Source of the DNA: Oxytricha trifallax
Lineage: Eukaryota > Ciliophora > Spirotrichea > Sporadotrichida > Oxytrichidae
Length of the DNA stretch: 64,000 nucleotides
Direction of reading: 5' to 3'
Assembly (NCBI GenBank): GCA_000711775.1
Contig: ARYC01001249.1
Location: 1 to 64,000, forward strand
Position numbers and translations under genes: made by a program
Notes under the pieces: generated by a model
The model's database searches: none
Told to the model about the DNA's origin: nothing
What the model saw: the letters and a program-made list of their open reading frames with translations, nothing else
In this document: in pieces, positions 1 through 11,165 of the stretch
How the letters are laid out: each line of letters begins with the position of its first letter
How positions within the stretch are numbered: the stretch's first letter is position 1

Positions 1-306
1 CAGAGAGAGAGGATTGGAGAGATGGAGACACTTAATGGGATATCTGGGCTCTAGCAGTAATAATAATAGAGAGCGACATGCCAAGAAACGATTACTTTAG
101 CTGCAGGGGTGAGAGAGATTCTAAGCAAAGAATCAAACATTATCTCAATAAAAATAAAATAAATGGAGGTCTCAGAGAACTTGCATACTGAACTATTATC
201 AAGCCAAGCTAAGAGAATTAACAAACAATAGAAACAATCAAACATCAACTTAGAAAGATAAAATTCAGAGAAATTGCCACATGACTCTAAGCTTATGTTT
301 GTGTGA
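1..306 (+). pseudogene. TBE-A 57-kDa zinc-finger/kinase ORF, C-terminal end
   Basis: Matches the C terminus of the 57-kDa ORF in TBE-C (to 25,983) and TBE-E (to 37,386), from the stretch after the kinase core (RDWRDGD) to the family stop TGA at 304-306 after LMFV. An in-frame TGA at 189-191 and a one-base insertion before the final LPHDSK block mean this copy would end early. TAA/TAG codons inside it align with Gln, supporting the ciliate code. Confidence 0.85.
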
Positions 307-466
307 AATATTTTAAAAACTCGCTTGTTATACTAAATTTAAATTACTAATATTTAAACATTAAACCCCTACATAAACCCTATTAAAACCCTAATAAAGT
401 ATGCACTAATAGTCTACTTATCAATCAAAAACTCAATCAAACTACTGAAAGGGTTTTGGGGTTTTG
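1..466 (+). mobile_element. TBE-A, right-end fragment of a TBE transposon
   Basis: Last 466 bp of a TBE (telomere-bearing element, a Tc1/mariner-like DNA transposon of stichotrich ciliates); the rest lies left of the window. It holds the 3' end of the 57-kDa zinc-finger/kinase gene, then the terminal inverted repeat, which ends GGGTTTTGGGGTTTTG at 466, the C4A4 telomere repeat read from its other strand. The next bases, AAT (467-469), fit the ANT target duplication of TBEs. The sequence after 469 resumes inside the zinc-finger/kinase gene of another TBE (TBE-B) at exactly this AAT, which is intact in TBE-C near 25,190. TBE-A is therefore younger than TBE-B. Confidence 0.95.
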
Positions 467-469
467 AAT

Positions 470-1125
470 CTAAGTCAATGATTTTTAATATAGGAATCTT
501 CATTGCCTCTATTTTAACCATGATTTTATTGATATCAGAGACTGGAAAGTTCTTGATTGCTTTCTTCATTTTAATTTACTATAAGACTTCAACTCTAAGA
601 GACTCCACTGGGTTTCTTGATCTTCTCTTTTAGAGGAATCTATTCCCTGTAGGTTCATGAATAAAGACAAAACTTTGATAGTGCTTTTTCTTTAAGTGCT
701 ATTTGAGGTCTCTAGTATGAGAATATGGCTTCTCACAGAACTCACAGACATATTTCCCATCTTTCTTTTCATGCTTGAGATATAACCTTGGCATATCGTT
801 GTGTATATCTCTCAAGTGTCTCTTATAAGTTGACTTGTAAGGGAAAACTTTATTGCATTCTTTGCATTAATATTCAACTTTGGCTTGTATTTATTAATGC
901 TCTATGGCGGGTTGTTTAACCTCCTCCTCAATTTGCACAGGCTTCTATGATAACCTCCTACTTAACTTATATTTAAAACTCAAAGCTAGACTGGTCAAAG
1001 TTGTCATAAGTTGGCTCCCACTGAGTATAAGCGTCTCTGGTCTCTAATTTTCTTGGTTGCTGGAATGATACCTTTTATTGACTTGATCCAAGTAATGCCG
1101 CTCTTCTTAACAGGTTAGCGCTCAT
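470..1125 (-). pseudogene. TBE-B 57-kDa zinc-finger/kinase ORF, 5' part
   Basis: Starts at ATG 1125 (MSANLLRRAALLG). Two C2H2 zinc fingers are visible: YQCKECNKVF...YKRHLRDIH and YVCEFCEKPYSHTRDL...H. The frame is cut where TBE-A inserted, before the kinase core. In TBEs this protein is encoded beside the transposase; its role is not established, although zinc finger plus kinase suggests DNA binding and signalling. The N-terminal part agrees closely with TBE-C and TBE-E. Confidence 0.85.
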
Positions 1126-1688
1126 TTTAGTTTGCTGATTTATTTTATTATAATAATGATAAAATATACCTTGATAAACTATAATAGTAGAGTATAAGAC
1201 ACTCTGGTATATTCTTTGGTGAGAGGTAAGAAAATTAACTAACCATAAAAGACAGTAAGTTGACATATTTTATGATAATTTTATACGTTCTAATAAATTA
1301 AAATGCTCCTAATGAAGTTTTGTTTATCTAGGAGGTCCTCCAAATCAATTTTGTACTTAATTTGGAGGTAAAGTTATTAAACATTCTTTAATTTAATATG
1401 CTCCTAATTAAGTTTTAACCTTAAAATTTAACTCCTAATAAAGTTTGAATTAATTGGAGGACCTCCTAAAATAATTAAACATTATTAGGAGCAATTTAAT
1501 GGAGAAAGATTGATAAAAATGGAAATCAATATGTAAAACTTGGAGCAAGTTTTTCAATGCTTCTCCTCATATCTTTTCAAAGTTGACCTCCAGTAGGTCC
1601 TCCCTATTTAGTAGTAAGATTTTAATAAACTTAGAATGGATATCCATAATTTTAAATTTCATTAACATTTCTAGAAAGAGGAAGCAAG

Positions 1689-2269
1689 ATGGAGCATATA
1701 AATGATGCAATGAAGAGAATTTAATCTCAAGATTTAATAGGAAAATTTCGAAGAAAAGAGGACCTTTATAGATAATTAGTATAGCAAGGTAAGTTCTTAA
1801 GTAAGATTAATAAATCCATTATAGTTGGATTGTTCTTGCCAACTTAGGAGGGAACAAAATCTCATTCTTAAAAGCCTTACTGAGTGAAGAGAAAAAAGCT
1901 TTTAAGTCTAATGAAATTAAGATGATAGAGATACCTAACTACCCTGAAATATCAGCGACAAACCTATATGACGATCCTATGAGTGATAAAGACGTAGCTA
2001 TCTACCTTCCATCAAAGCTACAGCTCTCTAATAAGTTGCCAGAGAGAAACTTCTTCTTTGGTGTTCTTGCAACTATGAAGCCTGAGTAGTTAAATGAAGT
2101 TATTTAAGAAGCTCATAAGAAACGCTACAGCATCTCTCCTTAAGAAAAAGAGAAGCAGGGAATTAAAATAAGTGATACCTGGCTGTAGGAACTTCAAAAG
2201 CATCCTTTCATATAAAGTAAGCTTAGTCTTCTAACTTTATAGAAAAACCTGGTAATGCTATATACTTGA
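1689..2269 (+). pseudogene. TBE-B 22-kDa ORF
   Basis: The small TBE ORF of unknown function, on the opposite strand to the transposase as in every TBE here. It begins MEHINDAMKRIQSQDLIGKF and ends LVMLYT before TGA 2267-2269. Compared with TBE-C and TBE-E one base is missing near the ISFLKALL block, so the frame shifts about a third of the way in. Conserved landmarks are IPNYPEIS, NLYDD, YLPSK and KKRYSISP. Length without the shift would be about 193 aa, as expected for a 22-kDa product. Confidence 0.8.
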
Positions 2270-2483
2270 TGAAAGAGCGCAGCAAATTAAACAGAGAAAG
2301 AAAGTCTCAAATAAAACATGAATTGAGTAAGAGACTCTTCAAAGATTTATAAAAGCCAGAAGAGATAAACATAGATGCAGGAGCTGGACTAAGAGAAGAA
2401 ACATAGGCCCAAGCAAGCCTTAAGAGGAAGAAAAGAAAGAGAAGCCAAATCCGATTACGGGCAAATTTAATATGTAAACTTAT

Positions 2484-3526
2484 TCATTCGCTTAAATCTA
2501 AAATATTTATATACACAAAATCTCCCTTCTCTTGCGCATACTTTAGCTTTATCATCGCTGACTCTCTTAGCAGCACTCTTAATAAAATCAACTATATCTA
2601 TCTTTAAATCATGCATCAAATGATAGAGCAGCAAAGTCTTATAATGACCTTTCAATAACCCCAATATAATTCAATACCATTGAACTGAGGACTGTAGAAC
2701 ATTAAATACAGGTGTTATGTTTAGCCTTTCATATTCCTTCCTTGAGTCTTTAGTTTAATGGACAGATAAGTTATCTACAAACAGAATAATCTCTTAGTCG
2801 GCGTACTTATCTCTGAGTTATAATAAGAACTTTATGTATTATTCGGTCTTTATTGAGCGAGGGTAGATAACATAAGTCTCGAGACCATTATCTTCGCTTA
2901 TTCCACCAAGAATTGCATGAGTTTAAACCTTAACCTTTTAATCATATACTTCAATGTTGCGATATCTTTTATACCAAGACCTTGATATAAAGGTATTGAA
3001 TGTAAATACAGCTTCATCAGCGTGTAGGAACTTTATATTATGCTCTTAAGACCTCTGCATTTAATCGAATATATAATTTAAATTAGTCTTATAAAATGGA
3101 ACATTAAAGTCAATCACTCTCTAATGCGATTGACAATCTAGTAAGATATTCCGTTCTTTTATATATGTTAGCTATCGATTAAGCAGATATGTGAAGCTCA
3201 GGAAATTGGCGATGAAACATCACAGCCCTCTAGGCTAGAGAGAAATGAGCCCAGTATTTAAGAGTCTTATCATTAATAAGATAGTCAAAATGATGCTGCT
3301 TAAATTTTAAGGGTCTCTAAGGCTTAGAATTAAGATGCTATCTCTTTAAATTTAATGCTAATAGACATAGAGACCTCACAATTGCTGGAAATTTATGGAG
3401 GAGCCTTGCTATAGACGTATAATTCAAAACAGGCTTGAGTTATTCATTAAATTAATCTCATCCATATCGCAATTTAAACAATAAATCTATATACTCACTG
3501 TCATAAACAGACCCCAAACTTCGCAT
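2484..3526 (-). pseudogene. TBE-B transposase (DDE, Tc1/mariner-like)
   Basis: Starts ATG 3526 (MRSLGSVYDSEYIDLL) and ends at TGA 2484-2486 after the conserved DLSE/DLNE. All three catalytic regions are present as blocks: HADEAVF (first Asp), LFVDNLSVHKT (second Asp) and FNGIELYWG (Glu). A TGT codon of the other copies is TGA here about 25 codons in, and one A is missing in the NIYKKNG block, which shifts the frame. Not functional as it stands. Confidence 0.85.
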
Positions 3527-3667
3527 ATACTCACTTAAATTACTGACATTTAAACATAAAACCCCTACATAAACCCTATTAAAACCCTAATAAAGTATGC
3601 ACTATTAGTCTACTTTTATCAATCAAAAACTCAATCAAACTACTGAAAGAATTTTGGGGTTTTGATT

Positions 3668-5036
3668 CAAGAGCAGTCAAAAAAATCGGGAAATTCAACC
3701 CAAGTAAAGGAATCCACGAATCCAAAGCCTAAAGAGACCAGTTTGACAAACTTGAGGATGGATATACATCCATATAAAGAGATCAGATGAAGTTCAAAAA
3801 GCTGATAGACTTAACAGAAGTCTAGTGCAAAGGATTTGACTAAATCATCTACGCAAGAAAGGATGGAAACCAGTATGACAAGAATTACAACACGATAGCT
3901 TGCTGTCCGAGTACAAGAACAAAACTAGAGAAGACTTTGGTAAGAAGATATGACGATAGGAAGAGAGTAAGAAGAAGAGGGAATAGAGAATAAGACTTAT
4001 GGTCAGAACTATAACACAAGCATTTCAAGGAGATAAACTAGGATTTGAAGCAATTTGACATTATCTCAGGAAATCACATCACAGAAGAGACTATAGAAAT
4101 GACTTCAAACTTAATTGAAGAAGTCTAATTCAACAAAAGAAGTAACAACTTTATAATTCTTCAACCAATAGTCTTGAATGACAACGGGATTGAAAGCTTA
4201 AAGAAAGTCTCCTAAATGACTAACTATAAATTTTAAAACTACAGATTCTGGAGATTATTGGAAGATATTTAAGGAATGATACTGCCAGTTTGCTGTCAAG
4301 GAAACATAAAAAACTGTTAGAATTAGACAATTTTGAGGATAATTTGAAACTCAAAGATATTGGAAGAGTACGACCCCAGGCTGCAGATAGGCAACTTAGC
4401 AGTTATTTAAAAGAGCATCTGGCAGATAAATGACTTAATGGAAGGAACTCTAGACAAGAGATTCTTGGTGAAGAAAATTGAGAGCAAAACAGGACTTCAC
4501 CAAGTAAGAGATCCAGAGGATTGCGGAGTCATGTCAATATTTACAATCAACCATCTAGCCATAGATATCCAATGGGAACATATATTCCAAATCTTTGCCA
4601 AAGATTGTATATACATGTAAAGATCCTACCTCGTGTTCAATTTAAAAGTATGATCAGTAGAGACATGGAACGAATAATTATGGCAACATGCAAATTAAGA
4701 CTAAGGCAATTGTTTAATATCCTTAAACGCTTAAATATATTAATGGGACGACATGATTATGAGAGATAACGTAAAGCTCAGATTGAGAATAAAAACGAAG
4801 ATTACGAAGGGAAATTCAGTGAGCTGGTTGATGACGCCCCTAAATTGAAGGCTATCTTTTAAATGGAATAATCCAACCAAAGACCAAAGTGTAAGACAAA
4901 AGAAATTGAAATAGAGAAAGAGGAACAATTACTTGTACAGGAGATGACAACGGAGAATAGAAGAAGGGGAAAGAACAGGTAAAGACATAAATTGAGAATC
5001 GCGATTGAGGAGAGCGTGGAATCGCGACTATGCTGA
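3668..5036 (+). pseudogene. LINE-associated Ulp1-like ORF, decayed copy
   Basis: Homologous to the better copy at 40,200-41,909 (minus). Shared blocks: LIDLTEVQC, CCPSTRTKLEKTLVRRYDD, GNHITEETIE, IVLNDNGIESL and DPEDCGVM. The last resembles the catalytic-Cys motif (DCG) of Ulp1/SENP proteases; this is motif-level evidence only. Two in-frame TGAs (4345-4347, 4651-4653) and a frameshift near 4654 break it. Its 5' end lies across TBE-B: the words IQEQS just after the TBE end correspond to LQEQT of the other copy, so TBE-B jumped into this ORF. The C-terminal third (4656-5036) is charged (KEIEIEKEEQ). Confidence 0.7.
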
Positions 5037-5479
5037 GTGTCTCAATTGGTGATTCGCTAACATTTATAATTTCTGCTAATTATCAAGTATTTTAGATTAA
5101 ATTTTATTACCTCTATGTTACTTACTACTACTAATACTACTTTTATTTAATATATTTTTAATTATTTAATATAATTATTATTCCATTAATTTAATACAAG
5201 AGCATTTTATAAGGAGTTATCACTACCATTTACACATGAATTTCACTTTCACCAGACGCAGTTTTACTATTTGGAGAAAAATGTTTTATCTTTATATTTC
5301 ATTGGAAATTTATAAAACTTTTATTTATATTAATTAGCGCCATTAATATATATTTAGATATTCACATATTTATATCATTTGGTTATTTAATTAACGAATT
5401 CAAAGATAAATAACTGTAAAGCACTGCACTATTAATACTAAATAGTAGCAATATCACGCCTAAAATGGCAAATTCCCAC
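5037..5479. other. AT-rich stretch with no gene seen
   Basis: Over 75% A+T with short homopolymer runs and a (TAC/TAT)n-like patch at 5127-5150. It would hold the 3' flank of the LINE-associated ORF. No RNA gene, repeat end or convincing frame seen. Confidence 0.5.
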
Positions 5480-6245
5480 ATTCATTGAATATCGCAGGCA
5501 GCATTTAAGCCAGTTAAACTAATTAAAACTGCCAATGAGCATATTCACGGATCTAGTAGTGCATCAGGAAGAAACAGTTTTAGTACAGACAATATTGCTG
5601 GTTAAAGGTTCACATTTATGAAGTAAACTGCAAAACTATTCATATCTAACCTGTTATTAATTATAGCAAAGTTGATACATTTATATCAATAACTTGATTA
5701 AAATATATTTATAAATATTTAAATAATTATAGCGATAACTGTTTGCCTTAGCACAATGAGTTTGTTGGTTCATTTTTATTAAACTGTTTCGGTTTTGTTC
5801 ATGTTATTATCACAGGCATCAAGTCAAAAGAAGGCCTAATCAATAGATTTTCAAGCATTTATCTTTGATAAGCTTGATTCAATGAGTAGAAATGGAGAGA
5901 ACTGTCTCAGTATAAATGACAGACTTGTAGGCGAAGAGTGGAAAGCTAAGTGCAAGAATTTGTATTTAGATATCAATTGTTTTATATAATTCTGCTTGCC
6001 TATGGTGTTCATTATTAAGAAGTTAAAAACAATAATAATAAAGACTAATGTTCATGTGATCAAAGTTAAAAATTAATCTCAAATAGAGCAGTCTGCCAAA
6101 TTACTATGAAGCATGTTATCAGCCATTAGTGCATTTAATTATCACAATCCATTTATAATTGATGAGTAAGTGAAATTGAGTAGGATAAAGATTGTTTATT
6201 ATCAGCTAATAGAGTATGACGTCAATATTATCAATGCTCATATTA
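5480..6245 (+). CDS. Possible germline coding blocks, unrecognised
   Basis: Open in one frame from 5480 to TGA 6105-6107 and on to TGA 6250. Two parts have protein-like, less AT-biased composition: 5483-5650 (ANEHIHGSSSASGRNSFSTD) and 5810-5985 (KLDSMSRNGENC, LVGEEWKAKCKNLY), plus 6085-6190 (MLSAISAFNYHNPF). The stretches between are AT-rich and look like introns or internal eliminated segments. No start codon or family recognised. In DNA this AT-rich with TGA as the only stop, part of the openness is expected by chance. Confidence 0.3.
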
Positions 6246-6756
6246 ATTTATGATAATTTAGTTTACTATAACTACATATATTTATAATAATATATATTAA
6301 TGTTTGGTATGTTTATATATTAAGTTGGTTCAAAATTATTAAAAGTATTTAGGACAGGGGACATCATATGTGGGCAAAATAGGCACATTTATTGGGCTTC
6401 ATCATCTACATTAATTCATAGTTTAATCAAATACCAAATTGTTTTTAATTAAATAAGGTTGAAATACATTGCAGTTAATCTATAATAACATAATATTAGC
6501 ATAACAGTTGATAAATTTTATAAATATTTGAATTATGTTTAATGTTTTCTAATTATAATTAGTAGTGATATTAAAGAATCTCAATCAAACAGAATTTAAT
6601 TAACCCAGTCTTTTAGTAATCCTATTTTTGTAAAACCCCAGAGTAAAATTTGAGTGAATTTTTTGAATGTTAAATTAATCAATAATTAATAAAATACTTT
6701 AATATATATATATATTTAAGTCCTGAGAAATTGGGTTATCGATTTAATAATTCTTT

Positions 6757-7262
6757 AGAGAGTCGAGCAGCATTCTAGTCTCTTGTCATAATCTTGATGA
6801 ATTATTTTCTGCTTATGCTGATCTTTCTCTTCCTCACTCATGCTGGCATCTTCCTTCTGTCCCTTGCATTCCTTCTCTTGCTGGTAGCCTGCCATCTCCT
6901 GAGAGTTTCCATTAACAATAACCTTTTGGGAATCTTGCGAACTGGGACCTTTCGTCCATGTCCCAATCTAAGCGCGCTCCCGCGTAGATGTTCCTGTAGG
7001 GGTTGTCATGGAGCTCTGGCATTTTCTCACTTACAAAGGACTCAACTATGGTTCGATCACTTGCATACATCAGCTTCGACTGCTCCACCCACACAGCCTT
7101 TCCTCAAGGATCATTTTTATAATTGACCTTGCCGTGAATGGCGTTCCTGATGACCTTTACTTCGATGATGTCTCTTTCTCTGTAGGCCTCTCCCTTGCCA
7201 AGTAGTGCTTGCTGCTGGATCTGTTGTTATGGACTCTTGTTTTGATCTGAACTTGAATCCAT
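6757..7262 (-). pseudogene. Unrecognised gene MDSSSDQNKS, interrupted
   Basis: ATG at 7262 begins MDSSSDQNKSPQQQIQQQAL, a Gln-rich start, then KGEAYRERDIIEVKVIRN. An in-frame TGA at 7104-7106 (DP-TGA-GKAVWVEQ) is followed in the same frame by LMYASDRTIVESFVSEKM and DNPYRNIYAGARLDWDMDER. After RFPK the coding sense moves to the next frame (VIVNGNSQEMAGYQQEKE to EEEKDQHKQKIIHQDYDKR). GC content is clearly above the flanks, so it is or was a gene. No family recognised. The shift could mark a short eliminated sequence or decay. Confidence 0.55.
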
Positions 7263-7394
7263 TTCTAATCTCAAAGTTTAATATTTAAATAAATTATAAT
7301 TTTAATAAGGCGTCTTTGAATTTTAATAATTGGACTTTAATTGGACTTTAATTGGCCTATTAAATATTTTAGTATTAAAAGTTTGCCTAACTTA

Positions 7395-8615
7395 CCAAAT
7401 CAGCGTTGCAGACGAATTTGAGGGTAAAAACGCAAATGAGGACCAGCAAAGATAGTCATTCGAGAGCCCTTGAAAAGACGCATCGTCCTTTAATCTACGA
7501 CACAAACAAGTATTTCAAAAGCCGAGATAAACTTCAAATACAAATTGTGGAGGATTGGCACTTTTAATAGTATGGGTGATTCGTGAGTTCATATACGTGA
7601 AGGCCAAAAATGCCCTCAAAAGATGTGCAAGTCAAAGAATTTCACTATTCGGTAAAAGGCTTCCGCATTCTTCAATAGGCCTGAGGAACCTAGTGACTTG
7701 AGACCTGGGGTCAAATATTTCATAGAGTGGGCCTTCTCCAACAATCGTGTATCCTCACAAATGATTGCTGACTTGCTCTGCAATTTCCAAAGAAGAGTAT
7801 ACTGCCATGTATACTTCCTCCTCACTCTCTATTAGCATGCATACAAACTGGCTGCGTAATACACCCATCTCCTTGGGTGGCTTGGGGTCTAGGAGATTGG
7901 TCTTTATATGAATACTTCTGGGGTCGCAAGGATTTTATAGAATAGCCTATGAAGACACAATCTGCTGCTAGTCAGCTTCTTGTTAGGGAGAAGATGTGTT
8001 GTGAATTAGAGTTTTACGAGGACGCCTAAGCCTTCGTTTATTGATTGGTCTTGATTTCGTCTGCTTGAGGAGAGATTTCTACTGGTGGATTCCTTTGGTT
8101 CTAAAAGCTATTGTCTAAATCATCAGGCTGGAAAGAATTGTATCAACGATGCAAAGTTGGTAATCCTGCTATCATAGTCTTAACTATAACATACTAGATA
8201 TTCTCCCAGAGAGTCATAAAATATCATCTATTGCTACTTTTACTGAATTGAATGGAGTATACAAGTAGTTTGAGATGAGAGCAGGAATTGAAACTTTACC
8301 ACTTAAAATGTGACAAATGAGTCTTGAGGCAATTGTTTAAATAAAGTCGCTGTTGACACCATAGGAATATCTCAAAGCAATAATAGAAAGTGATAGAAAG
8401 ATTAGGTCATTTGTCAATGAGGTCCCAGCACGTGTGAGATAATCAGCATCATAGAATGTAAAAAGATTATCTATAATAGCTGAAAGTTCGGCGTTTACTA
8501 AAACTTCATTCTTTTCTAGTCAAACGAGGTTATTGTAAATGTAAATATCAGGTGATGCTTTATGGAGCTGCTAAACGTTCATCAGCATCATCTGATTTTT
8601 ATGCGAAACTTCCAT
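7395..8615 (-). pseudogene. Unrecognised long reading frame with six in-frame TGA
   Basis: From ATG 8615 (MEVSHKNQMMLMNVQQLHKA) to a splice-donor-like GGTAAGT at 7390-7396 one frame stays coding-like for about 400 codons with no frameshift, yet has six TGAs: V-LEKNEV, IL-LSGR, RL-QQDYQ, HL-GYTIVGEG, IL-LAHLLRAF and GF-NTCLCRR. Protein-like blocks include NAELSAIIDNLFTFYDADYL, ALRYSYGVNSDFIQ, LDPKPPKEMGVLRSQFVCML and AFTYMNSRITHTIKSANPPQ. Weaker blocks continue upstream to about 8830 (LDSAPLGLGIEYDFISKAYS). No family recognised. Six nonsense changes without an indel is unusual for simple decay. Confidence 0.5.
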
Positions 8616-8849
8616 TTTCTAATATACCCATTAACTATACCTAGTTCTTTTGGAAAGCTCCACTATTATCTTTAATGATATATTCTACGTAATAAAAAAA
8701 TTCTCTAAGAGTCTTTACTTCAAGTGAGGTCAAAGTCTTAGAATCTTGAGATCATGGAGTAAGCCTTAGATATAAAATCATATTCAATCCCCAAACCTAG
8801 AGGTGCACTATCAAGCATGTCAAACTAACTGCCGCTAAAGCTCCTTAAT

Positions 8850-9090
8850 GTGCCATTGTGTTACTCATTCTGAACTATGCTAGTATTTGCCTCATATCAC
8901 AAAACCTCCCAAATTTGATATATCTTGTTTCTGTTATTATTGCGCATTCTAAGACGAAGGAATCTGTGAACTCACTCAATACAGTTATTAGTGTTAATAC
9001 TATAGCTAGAATTATTGTACTGACAGCCCATTACTTAGCTACTATTATTATTAAAACTGTAGCTGCGAGAAATTGCTTGTATTTTGATCA
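8850..9090 (-). other. Asn/Ser-rich stretch, possible exon
   Basis: On the minus strand an Asn/Ser-rich stretch (SYSFNNNSSQVMGCQYNNSS) lies between the frame at 7395-8615 and the N/Q-rich block at 9088-9420. It may be another exon of one gene. The plus-strand frame over the same bases is Ile/Leu-rich and looks like its shadow. Confidence 0.3.
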
Positions 9091-9420
9091 TTACTTAAAC
9101 TACTTTAGTTTTTAACTTGTTATTGCACTTGATATTGTTGTTAGTTTAGATTATTGTTATTTGAGGTTTTAGCCTGTAAATGTATGTTGCCTAGACCCAC
9201 TTTTGTTTGTTGTGAATTTTTATTTCATTGATTAATTAAAGTTGCTACTCTGGTTCTAATTAGTATTCTAGGAATTACTGCTCATGCCATTATTGTGGAA
9301 TTTTTAATTGTGTTGCCATTGTTATTATTAATTCACATTGCTCCCAGTACTTGTCATTTCATTATTAGTAGCCTAATTAAATTAGTGGCTATTATTGGAG
9401 TTGATGGATTAATTAGTGTT
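9088..9420 (-). CDS. Asn/Gln-rich coding block
   Basis: Ciliate-code frame of about 110 codons ending at TGA 9088-9090. Composition is rich in Asn, Gln, Ser and Thr (NNEMTSTGSNVNQQQQWQHN, NNGMSSNSQNTNQNQSSNFN), typical of low-complexity domains of stichotrich proteins. Many Gln residues are TAA or TAG. The frame has no ATG of its own at the 5' side, so it is probably an internal exon or the 5' part of the gene continued at 8615-7395. Confidence 0.45.
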
Positions 9421-9543
9421 GTAATATATTACTAGAGACGTTCTCCAGTATACTTTAATCACCTATCATTTTTTGTTATTATATTATTTTATAAATTAAC
9501 TTTCTTGATTTGCTTTTATATTTTACAAAAATTGCAGTAAATT

Positions 9544-9860
9544 TTACTCTTGGGATTTTATCAGAACATTATGCCTCACAGCTTTAAATGGCAATATCCC
9601 TAAGACAGTAATCTGATCAAGGATAATAATAAAACACTCTATAAAATTCACGAGATATAATTGGAATCTTATGAGGGCATCCCTTGGCACACATTGGGAA
9701 AGAGAACTGGCCACTCTAGATGAAAAAGTTCTAAGACTAGAGAGATTTGCATGCTCAAGATTCATTTTACCAACATTCGCGTTTCAATTACCTAGAAATA
9801 TGCTAAATGAGCTTGCTCAATGCCATAGAGTTGCACTTGATAACTTATTGCTTTAGTGTC
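9544..9860 (-). pseudogene. YHYH-type gene fragment, copy 1
   Basis: Minus-strand blocks match the copy at 47.1-48.1 kb. YGIEQAHLAYF corresponds to YSIQRWYKAHFLG, ASSLSQCVPRDALIRF to ASSFSQCVL-NALRRF, and IILDQITVLG to NILDQITVQG. The central segment of the other copies (the Cys-rich YHYH core) is missing: sequence equivalent to about 47,835 is joined to that at about 47,225 in frame. A frameshift and TGA separate the first block from the rest. This is a deleted pseudogene of the family. Confidence 0.55.
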
Positions 9861-9999
9861 TCGATTCATGATGCACTTATCTAAGTAGGAAACTAAATTC
9901 CCTTGATTACACAAAGAAGAATTGCTTAGTGCTACTCCTGCCAGCTATCCATTTTTAAATTATCCTTGAAATCTTTTGGTTATACCTTATTACCAAAAT

Positions 10000-10440
10000 T
10001 ACCGAGGTAACCAATGTCAAGACTAGCCCCCATTTGGTAATGAAGTTAATTGGAGAGAGGAGAAACTAGAAAATGAGGATGTCATTGAGGACAAAGAGCC
10101 AAAAAGGTGCAAAGAAGTATTTCGATGATGATGGTAATTACAAAAGCGGAGGCAGATAGACATGACCTCAGATGCAGCAAAATATGTCGTGGATGACTTC
10201 AGAAGTCAAAATGAAGGTGGGGGAAGCAGTGGATGTAGAATGCAAGTTTAAGATCCTAAGACTATCATTACGCAGATGATGACTATGAATATGAGGGTTA
10301 TTACTACTCAAGGCTAATACACAATAAACTAAGTAGAAGTACCACCATGAGAGATGAATTGAACCAGAATGAGATAAAATAAGTCGCTTTAAATGTAATT
10401 AATGATGGTGGTAGAGTTGATATCGATCTTAAAGCATATA
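10000..10440 (+). pseudogene. Upstream ORF conserved with 48.2 kb
   Basis: Plus-strand sequence upstream of YHYH copy 1 resembles 48,170-48,440: KTSPHLVMKLIGERR here and KTSLQLINKSKEEKR there; EKLENEDVIEDKEP here and ERLVNESVIEDEKP there. Frames are broken by TGA and shifts. The repeated unit therefore extends beyond the YHYH gene into a divergently oriented short acidic ORF of unknown function. Confidence 0.35.
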
Positions 10441-10459
10441 AAAGGAGCTTGGTGGCCAC

Positions 10460-11165
10460 ATTCAAATCATCATTCAGCTATTAGCATTGAAACAATCCTT
10501 CACATAACAATTATTTAACAATAATTTTCAATTAATATTTATTAAATTTTTTACATACCTTTACTTAATCTATCTATGAATTTAACAATCACAGTTTATA
10601 TACATTAATTATTCAACTTTCATCTTCAAAACTAAATATATCTATATTACGTTGAGTTGTTAATTAATAAACAGCTACTTTATTTAATTCCACTAATTGT
10701 GTTACTTGCCTTTCATATTCTATTCCATTTCGATTGTAAATAACGAATTGTCCACCTGAAATGTAACCCAATGCTCTTTCAATGTTAAATAGCTGCTTTT
10801 ATAGGTTGAAGCAGTAGAAGTATTTAAAATTAAGAAACAAGAATCAAAATATGATACTTTAATATATATAAATATATAATTACACTATAATTTATTAATT
10901 TTATTTAATTAATTTAGTTGATTGAGAGAAAAGGGCAACTACATTATAAATTGAGGTTTGATGCAGTACTATTTCTTTAAATGTCTATATTGGTCAGCAG
11001 TTAATCATTTTCAACTTATTCATGTATTTAATGAAGATTGATTGGGATAAAATGAAAAAACTTTGTCTAAGAAGCTGTTGAGAATTTATCTTGTTGTTGC
11101 TAATCACAGAAATGAATAATTAAAACAAATATTTAACTAATAAATATAAATATAACTTTATTAGT
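10460..11165. other. AT-rich stretch with no gene seen
   Basis: Roughly 80% A+T, scattered short frames only. No repeat ends, RNA genes or protein-like blocks noticed. Confidence 0.5.

Larger units (their letters stand above)
467..3664 (-). mobile_element. TBE-B transposon, interrupted by TBE-A
   Basis: A TBE in reverse orientation. Its transposase-side end is at 3649-3664 (ATTTTGGGGTTTTG), followed by ATT (3665-3667), an ANT target site. Reading leftward it holds the transposase (minus), the 22-kDa ORF (plus) and the 5' part of the zinc-finger/kinase gene (minus), which stops at the TBE-A junction at 467. The missing half should lie beyond TBE-A, outside the window. It sits in a LINE-associated ORF that resumes at 3668. 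Each ORF has a few changes, so the copy looks old but recognisable. Confidence 0.95.

Noticed and set aside
51-248. Minus-strand standard-code frame over TBE-A
   Set aside because: Shadow of the zinc-finger/kinase ORF on the plus strand.
450-3664. TBE ends interpreted as real telomeres (chromosome ends)
   Set aside because: Each C4A4 stretch is short (about 16 bp), lies inside continuous DNA, and is joined to TBE inverted repeats with 3-bp target duplications.
8858-9115. 85-codon plus-strand frame, Ile/Leu-rich
   Set aside because: Antisense to an Asn/Ser-rich block; hydrophobic composition is what the complement of N/S/Q codons gives.
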